DNA of 64,000 nucleotides from Alviniconcha marisindica (lineage: Eukaryota; Mollusca; Gastropoda; Provannidae): NCBI GenBank assembly GCA_018857735.1, contig JABMCL010003496.1:147501-211500 (forward strand), in the 5' to 3' direction. Below the pieces are notes generated by a model. It was not told the DNA's origin and ran no database searches. It saw nothing but the letters and a program-made list of their open reading frames with translations. This document shows positions 11,855 to 64,000 of this stretch, piece after piece. A program made the translations under genes and the position numbers. The number at the start of each line of letters is the position of its first letter. Position 1 is the stretch's first letter.

Positions 11855-14800
11855 CTGTAGAAGAGAGAGAGAAAAAAAGAGGAACACTTCACACATTCCC
11901 AAATCTTGATGCGGTAAAAGTAATGCTGACAGTGTGATGCAGGTTTGCTAGCATTTTTCAAGGCACATTCAATGCTACAAATCATCACAGTCTCTGCAAC
12001 GAGCAAACCTGTGATACTAATGACTAGAATTAGTCACAATCTGAATCAAAAGTTTTTGAGGTCTGTGCTGAAGGTTGATATTGTTGCAGCAACCAACAAA
12101 AGACTGAAATCATTGGAGCTACAAATCTGTCATGTATCAGCAGAAGCAGAGGTTTAAGACCCTCTAGCATTGATTCTCTGGACACTGCTTTGATGTTAAC
12201 TGTTTGAACCTGTTGTTACTTGTGAATTTCCTCCCTTGCGAAACCTGTCTAACAATAAATATAACTTGGAAAATAATTAGAAATAACACTTTATTAAACA
12301 AACAAAAATCATAACTGTTCAGTGTTTGCCTGTGGCTGTTGTACTACTTTGCAGTGACACAGTGCTGGACATTTCCCTGTTTAGCAGCAGTCAAAACAAA
12401 AGATGCCTAAGGCAGGCTGCTCATTAGCACTGATTATCTGTCCCACCTCTTGTTCACCTCCAATCACCCTGATATAACTGCACTGGTTGACTGGGCGTAA
12501 AACACCAACTTACTTACTGTTCACCTCCATTGTCCATCATGAACCTCATGGAAGACAAAGACTGTATATGGTGGGTCATGCATGGTCACATATATGGGAC
12601 CACAGCACCATCTAATCCCTCAACTGTTTTTATATTTGTAATATTACATCATCTGTCATCACGAAACTGCGCGTTGCATGATATGTGTTTGTGTTTCTCT
12701 CAAAACGGCGCTGCAGTGAGCACAAGCTGGGCCACACCCTGTCTCATGGGTTAGAGGTTTATGGCCAGCACCAACCCCTGAGATCAAAAGCTGTTGTTTC
12801 AGTCTGTTCTTTGAGTGTGCCGACAGCCACTACAAATGCAGCAGGCATGGGTTAAAAGGTGGACTTCAACAGTTACAAACAGAAAGCTGTGGATGGTTTC
12901 ACCCCAAAATACCATTTTACAATGAGAAAAGATAGGAACAGTACAATCAAATGATACAAAAGTCCATTTGGAGACTAGGTCAGACCTTTGCTTTTTATTG
13001 AGACACCCCCCCCCACACACACACACACACACCCACCCAACAACCCTAAAACCCACATTAAACCTCCAAAGTATTCATTGAAAACTCTAAATTTTAGGTT
13101 CAAAAATCTGTTCTTGGCAGCTCAGGCCCTTAGTGCCAGTAGTGGCTTCGGTTTGCATTGGCACTGACCTGGAATTTGGCATCACGGGGATCCACGTAGT
13201 ACCCAAAGTACTCCCGGGCCTCCTCCAGCAGCTTGCGCTTCTTCTCCTCCTTCTTCTGAGCCTCCACATCCTTCTGCACCTGCCGCTGGCGGTAGTCAGT
13301 GATCCACTGGTCCATCTTGGCCATGTTCTCTGCAACCTTCTTCTCTCTGAAACACAATGGGTAAATTTACATGGTGAAAATGTCCATGCTCAGCTTGGAC
13401 AGAACACCGTGAGATCCTACATTTACACTTGGCCTGCCCAGGAGAATCTGAGCTGTGCTCTGCTCAACTCTGAAGAAGGGCTGAGCATGGCTCACATTCC
13501 ACTGTACATCATCTGCTGCCTACATACTGAATAAAAACGGCAGCTCTGATGCTGCCATTACAGACAGAGGCTGATCTTGAGAAAAAGCAACAACAAACTT
13601 TTACAGACCAATGCTGTCCAATGTACCATTAAAGACTGTAAATTACTGAACAAAATTTGGATTCATACATCAAAACACACCATAATGAACACAGACACAG
13701 TCTTTCTGCATGATACTGTGAAGCAAAGAAATGGGTCTCTCTGTCAAGTAAATGGAGGGTGATCTAAGCTTAATTGTGTCCCAGTTTGTCAGGTATCTCC
13801 ATGGTGCACTGGATGTATCACTCCAGACTCTTAAGCCAGTGATCCTGAGTTCAAATCTCAGTGAGACCTATTTTTCTCCTCTTTAGTTCATTTCACTTTT
13901 AGCTCATGCAACATGGACATCATTGAAAATGTGGAACTTTTGTTTCTCCTCTACATCTATACATACTATGATACATGTATATATTGTATATTAATATTAT
14001 TATATCTGTGTCAACACCAGCATCATCAATAATAGCTTCAGGGGTTCCATTCCTGCAGAAGAGTTGGCCAAAGCAGGCATTTTACTAGTATATATATATA
14101 TATATAAGTTATTATAACACATAATAATATTGATGTTGTGAACATGCCAGGTTTTGTGTGAAAGTTTTTATTTGCCATATATATGTAAATTTTCATTCAT
14201 TCGTGCATAACATTAATAAACAGCTCCCCGCACCTCATCTCCATCTTTCTGGTCCACTCATCTTTTTGCATCCTCAGCTTTTCCAGTCGTTCCTCCAGTG
14301 GCGGTTCCCACTCTCTGATGAGCTTTGCTAACTCAAGCGCCTTCTTACGCCCAGTCCAAGACAGACGGGGATCAATGCCAGACTCAGCACCCAGCTTGCC
14401 ATATAGTTTCCTGTGGTATCTGTAAAAGGAAAAGTACAGGAAAAATGTATTCAACATAGCAAGATGTGGCAAAAATGTTTGACTCTCTGAGGAGGGACAC
14501 ACAAATCATATATAATTATGATACCGATCAACACAATATATTATATGTACTATGCAATTAGGCCATCTGTGCTGCAACTGTAACAAAACCTCCAAACATT
14601 AGAAGAACAGACACTCAGAGAGAGAAATATTCTTTAGTCTCTCATAGTCAGCCATACTGATACAATATCACTATACAGTGACAGCTTTAAAAAAAATAAA
14701 AAAAATATCAGAGACAAAGCTTACATTAGTTATAACATCAGCAAATTTAAAGAACAAACAAAAAACTAAAACAAGCTACAATTTTTTTTTTCTCTCTCAT

Positions 14801-15849
14801 AAAACCAGTTTATTACCAGAACCCCCCCCCCCCAAAAAAAAAAAAAACCACACCCTTTCAGTTTCACCAATGCAACATGCAGCATAATAAGAAGGAGGAA
14901 AGGCATTAATAATAATATGTGGTTCAGAATCACTACCCAAATTCAGAGTCAAAGGATCCCCTGCGGGTATATATATATATATATGACTTAGTGCCAAAAG
15001 GTGCACATCATGGGGATAGTGGTTTTGACTGTCAATAAAATCTGTTTCAAACACTTTGTCTTGTTGTTGCTTTGTGTGTGCGTTCATAATTGGTCAATAT
15101 CACAGTGGAAACAAAATAAGTTCCAAATCTGGAGCAGCCGGAGCAATATTTATTTTGAAAGGTGAAAAGAGCCATGGAATTCAACCCCTGAAAACAGACA
15201 AGCTCACGGCAAGTGCTTTCAGTTTCAATGCTTTCATTCACGTACATGATGAATCAAAACATTACCTGAGTCACTGATTTGCACAGAGGAGATGTATCGC
15301 TTTACACAGTGCAAGTAAAATTGATTATCAGTAAGTTTTGATTTTGGAGTTAGACTACTTAGTGGCTTCAAAATGTCCATTGGTTGAATGTTATATGTGT
15401 TGAAATGTTTCATGACCAGCATCTGCGGACAGTCTAGTGAAAACCTGACTTTCTCTTTTGCCGAAACTACCCCAGTCACTGTGGTACGTCACTGCATCAG
15501 GCACCAATGTTTTATTTTACTGCCAAATGTCTAGGTAGTTTTAAAAATATATTTTGCCATTCTTCATAATATTATTGCAAGAAATAACGTTCAACACAGT
15601 ATTAGATTAAACAAACAAAAGGAGACGATTTTTGTGTGAGCACTTTTGCACTACATCCGGTTAGTCATGTTACACATCTGGGTTGTTTGCTTTGAGCACA
15701 TGGCTGCATGAAAGATATGTTGTGACATGCGAAAGGTGTGTGGTAATATTTTTGAAGACCGTAAAAGGCTGTAAAAGGCGTAATGTTCGACATAAATTTA
15801 ACGTTTAGCATACATTTAGTCAAATTTTATGGGTTACGACATTTATATT

Positions 15850-15904
<55 letters not shown>

Positions 15905-17631
15905 AATCTTTTAAAAGTATTGGAATGTAAGCATACAAAGTCAGTTTTTGTTATGCTGTTTTGATCAGATGCTTTTGTAAATTTGTTTTCACTGATTTTC
16001 TTACTGATGGGTGCGTGTTGAAATGTTGTAATGTTGTAATGTTTGACAGCAGAATGGTTATAAGCAGTATACTGATCGTATTCTTTGTATTTTTTGCTTG
16101 CACTTAACATAATTTGTTTTGTTTACAAACTAAGTCTGCAAACTGATCACCATACCAATTACCATTACCTGTAGACAATTTGAATTTCTAGAAGCTAAAG
16201 TTGTCAAGTTGGGTGTTGAACATTATGATTACAACGCAAACTGTGGAAATAATAACGTATTTTCCTGTGACACCCAAAAGCAGCAAAAGCTGCACTCTCT
16301 TACTGGCTACATTTTGTCTCTTAAACTTGTTAAAGTCTTACAAAACAATTACTAAGTTACTTGTAAAATAAAAAGTATTACTTCTTTTGTTATGGAAAAC
16401 AAAGTACCAAGTTATGTCATCAATGTTATGATATCCACTACAACAAAGTTAGACACATGCTATTTTGTGTAACGTAGCAAAAACTGTTTACATGGAAATA
16501 GTTATGTGTCTTAATTCTTATACTTTACAGTAATGAAAACTTCTATTGATTTATCATTTTCATCAAGAAACAAGCAACATTGTACATCTTGTTGAAATAG
16601 TAATGTCCAACATATTTGTTACATCATTTGCTACTTGTCTCAAGATAGATTAAATTTGAAGAAAAAAGAGAAGAAGAAAAAAAAAGGAGAAAAAATCATC
16701 AGACCTTTCTTGTCATATATTTTTCTATTATTGTGTATTAAAGAGTAACTGTTCATGTTACAAAATGTGTTGCTTTTTATTTATTTTAAAATGTTCAAGA
16801 TTGGCTGTATGCTGAACGTTATGCATTACAAGAAATCATGCATCGCATGCTGTTCTGTGTGACACAGAGCAACAGTTCACCTGGTAATATTCAATAATTC
16901 ATGTGGATCACATCTTGTCAGTTCAGTTGGTCTTTTGCAGTTAACTGCATGATTAGCAGCACATGGATGTGGGCTTGTTGTAATGTGTAATGTTCAGCAT
17001 ATTGTCACAAATCACAATGAAGGTCAAATTTCTCGGGAATGAAGAGCAGCACTGCCTTCACCCTTCACTGGTGGATGACTTCACATGTGTTCATTCAGAA
17101 AATGCATTACTCACTCACATCCTGTCAACTTTATTTTCTAGTACCTCTTTCCTCTTTTCTTGTACACCTTTTGGCATATTAATACTGATAAAAAAAATGA
17201 CATAGTCATATATATATATATATATAATATGTATGCCCAAAACAAAAACAAAATTACATATATATACCTATGTACATGATAAGAACTCAGGAAGAAGCTC
17301 CTTCCCAAAAAATTTCTTGTTGAAATGCATACCTGACGCTTCTCTGGTAATCGTTTACAATCTCAGGAACCTGGCCATGTAATCTTCTCTTTAGCGCTTC
17401 TGACAATCCTGAAATATCCTGCAGACGCTGTATCCTCTCTTCCTCCTCCATTTCGTCAAAATCCTCAAACGTAGATTCTACATCAGGATCTACATCTTTA
17501 TTGCTTGCGTTTGTGGACGACAACCTTTGGAATGACTGTAAAGCTGACGACGGCTTGTAAATATTCTGAGTCAAGTGCCTGCGGCAGCAAGAGGCTGTCA
17601 ATGTCAAAACCCGTGCCATGGACGCCGCCAT
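11729..17631 (-). CDS. GADD45GIP1: Mitochondrial ribosomal protein mL64 (GADD45GIP1/CRIF1), whole gene of four exons
   Basis: mL64 is a metazoan-specific protein of the mitochondrial large ribosomal subunit. It sits near the polypeptide exit and is needed for synthesis and membrane insertion of respiratory-chain subunits; in mammals it is also named CRIF1 for a nuclear GADD45-binding role. The four exons join in frame (299+186+178+126 coding bases) to 262 residues, slightly longer than the human protein of about 222. The N terminus MAASMARVLTLTASCCRR is an Arg-rich mitochondrial presequence. The family signatures are present: RYHRKLYGKLGAESGI (human RYAAKQFARYGAASGV), ENMAKM, and EAREYFGYYVDPRDAKFQ (human EAQELLGYQVDPRSARFQ). 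A long charged coiled coil runs through exons 2-4. I chose ATG 17631, in the context AAGATGGCG, over an upstream in-frame ATG at 17676. It shares a divergent promoter with CPLANE1. Confidence 0.93.
12484..12518 (+). mobile_element. SINE 3' end with TTAC tail (family A)
   Basis: GGTTGACTGGGCGTAAAAC then ACCAACTTACTTAC. The same tail recurs at 34120, 55305 and, inverted, 51855. It lies in intron 3 of the mL64 gene. Confidence 0.6.
13169..13346 (-). CDS. GADD45GIP1: GADD45GIP1 exon 3
   Basis: Acceptor TGTTTCAG|AGAGAA and donor TTCCAG|GTCAGT; enters in phase 2, leaves in phase 0. Carries the most diagnostic family block, EAREYFGYYVDPRDAKFQ, after a charged helix. Confidence 0.93.
13792..13869 (+). 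repeat. tRNA(Lys)-like sequence, probably a decayed SINE head or tRNA pseudogene
   Basis: A perfect T arm (CTGAG-TTCAAAT-CTCAG) follows an anticodon-loop-like CTCTTAA (CTT, Lys). A B-box-like AGTTCAAATCT and a T run downstream (13871-13875) are present. The acceptor stem pairs only 5 of 7 and the D and anticodon arms do not fold, so a working tRNA gene is unlikely. Confidence 0.35.
14234..14419 (-). CDS. GADD45GIP1: GADD45GIP1 exon 2
   Basis: Acceptor CTTTTACAG|ATACCA and donor ATGAG|GTGCGG; enters and leaves in phase 2. Encodes YHRKLYGKLGAESGIDPRLS and the start of the coiled coil. The +4 C makes the donor somewhat weak. Confidence 0.9.
14420..17332 (-). other. GADD45GIP1: GADD45GIP1 intron 1
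   Basis: An AT-rich intron of about 2.9 kb. It holds a C10A13 homopolymer pair at 14822-14846, short TA tracts and a longer (TA)n at 15852-15901; no further exon is seen on either strand. Confidence 0.7.
15852..15901. repeat. (TA)n microsatellite
   Basis: About 25 uninterrupted TA dinucleotides. Confidence 0.95.
17333..17631 (-). CDS. GADD45GIP1: GADD45GIP1 exon 1 (start codon)
   Basis: ATG at 17631 in a strong context (AAGATGGCGGCG); donor CGTCAG|GTATGC; leaves in phase 2. Encodes the presequence, an acidic linker (DEMEEEERIQRLQD) and VNDYQRSV leading into the conserved RYHRKLYGKL. Confidence 0.92.
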
Positions 17632-17895
17632 CTTGCTGCGAATGTCGGAGTTACTTCCCCTGCAGAACAACTGCATTTAAAAAGGAGCAAACTATGCTTT
17701 GTCGTGTCTAAAACTTTTCATAGCCCATAAAAGACTATTTCAGACAATTTTAAAACAGCTACGGTTGCATTAAAAATCGATATTCTGCTGTATTTAGTGG
17801 TAAAAGGTGAAAATATAAAGCATATACTTTGTAGAGTGTTGTCCCTTTGTTGACAACCTCGGCATTTTGGGTCAAGTTTACAAATGGCGGCCGTT
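17632..17895. promoter_or_regulatory. Divergent promoter of GADD45GIP1 and CPLANE1
   Basis: The two genes start head to head. A YY1-like AAGATGGCGGC overlaps the mL64 start codon (minus strand, about 17623-17634) and a second, CAAATGGCGGCC, lies at 17881-17892 on the plus strand, about 250 bases away. No TATA box is seen. An inverted repeat GTTGTC-N8-GACAAC lies at 17838-17857. A non-coding first exon of CPLANE1 could run from about 17880 to a donor near TACAAG|GTTTGT (about 18002). Confidence 0.55.
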
Positions 17896-18397
17896 TGATT
17901 CAACATGCTTTGACACGAAGATGTGGTTTCAATGTGGCATTAATTTCATCTTTTGTTGTCTTCTTGAATTCCGTGATTGCAGTGGCAGTGTAGGATTACA
18001 AGGTTTGTTATTAACTCAATGCTTATTTATTTGCATTTTCTTAGTTTGGCAAATACAAAAAGCTGCCAAGCAGGTGCCTGTAATTTGTAAATATATCTGT
18101 CACTAGTGTCACTGTCAGTCTTTGTGTCTGTATCTGTTGGGTATGTTGCAGCATCCAGGTTTCTGGCATAAATGATAAACGCAACGGTGTGTATTGCTAC
18201 GTTCCTAACAGCCAGGCTAATGCAAGATTAGTATGTTGGATAACAAATTTAAATGTTGAAATTTTGTTTTTTGATGTTGGTTGTTTTTAGCTTGATTATG
18301 AAATGCACACACATAACATAGGGCTCATATGAGAAAGGATGCTTTAAGAGTAAGACTCCACTATTATTATTATTTCAGACTTATTGCACCATTCCAT

Positions 18398-18408
18398 ATG
18401 AGTGAACC

Positions 18409-18412
<4 letters not shown>
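18398..18412 (+). CDS. Four-codon upstream ORF overlapping the CPLANE1 start
   Basis: ATGAGTGAACCATGA encodes MSEP. Its TGA (18410-18412) overlaps the main ATG (18409-18411) in the arrangement ATGA. It lies in the same exon, after the acceptor at 18378. It could lower or couple translation of CPLANE1; that is inference. Confidence 0.4.
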
Positions 18413-63867
<45,455 letters not shown>

Positions 63868-64000
63868 GTTTTGCATTCATGTTTTTATATTTTTTGTTTT
63901 GTACGTCTGGAACTGATAGTTACACGCAAATGTGAACTGATGCCATGTGTGTTTTTCTATTGTTCTTACCGTGAGAAGCAGCCACAAGCATCATTTGATT

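Noticed and set aside
17674..17676. Upstream in-frame ATG of GADD45GIP1 giving 15 extra residues
   Set aside because: The ATG at 17631 has a stronger context and matches the family's MAAS start; the extra segment has no counterpart.

Overview
The window is animal nuclear DNA. Its genes are intron-rich with GT-AG splice sites, and it carries long CA/TG and GA microsatellites, many minisatellites and several tRNA-derived short interspersed elements (SINEs). The SINE tails, such as GTTGACTGGGCGTAAAAC followed by TTAC repeats, GTCCCTAATAGGCC followed by GTGGACGTTAAGC, and GCGCTATATAAAAGC followed by ATT repeats, are forms I associate with gastropod molluscs. A marine snail, possibly a caenogastropod, is therefore my best guess. 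It rests on remembered repeat types, not on a search.

Layout. (1) 1-5.2 kb, plus strand: two copies of an unrecognised coding exon (1-324 and 3299-3757) that share a nearly identical core, a TATA box before the second, and a weak candidate downstream exon at 5004-5179. (2) 5.2-11.6 kb: no gene seen; two decayed minisatellites, an AT-rich stretch, and a duplicated block with two perfect RFX X-box palindromes. (3) 11.7-17.6 kb, minus strand: a complete four-exon gene for the mitochondrial ribosomal protein mL64 (GADD45GIP1/CRIF1), 262 residues. (4) 17.63-17.9 kb: a compact divergent promoter with a YY1-like ATGGCGGC motif facing each way. (5) 18.4-63.9 kb, plus strand: the orthologue of CPLANE1 (C5orf42/JBTS17, Joubert syndrome 17). 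I place 47 coding exons, about 2,885 codons; the 3' end lies beyond the window.

CPLANE1 belongs to the ciliogenesis and planar polarity effector complex at the basal body. All exon junctions keep the reading frame except one (exon 13 to 14), which I flag as unresolved.

The most unusual feature is in the introns of CPLANE1. At 16 splice sites in 14 introns, the exon-intron junction itself, meaning the end of the exon plus the splice site, has been copied into a tandem array in the adjoining intron. Arrays range from 2 copies to more than 20, with units of 26 to about 155 bp. They fill introns with decoy splice sites carrying exon sequence, on both the 5' and 3' sides. This suggests a locus-wide process of junction-seeded tandem duplication that enlarges introns. 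A SINE with a recognisable target-site duplication has inserted into one array.
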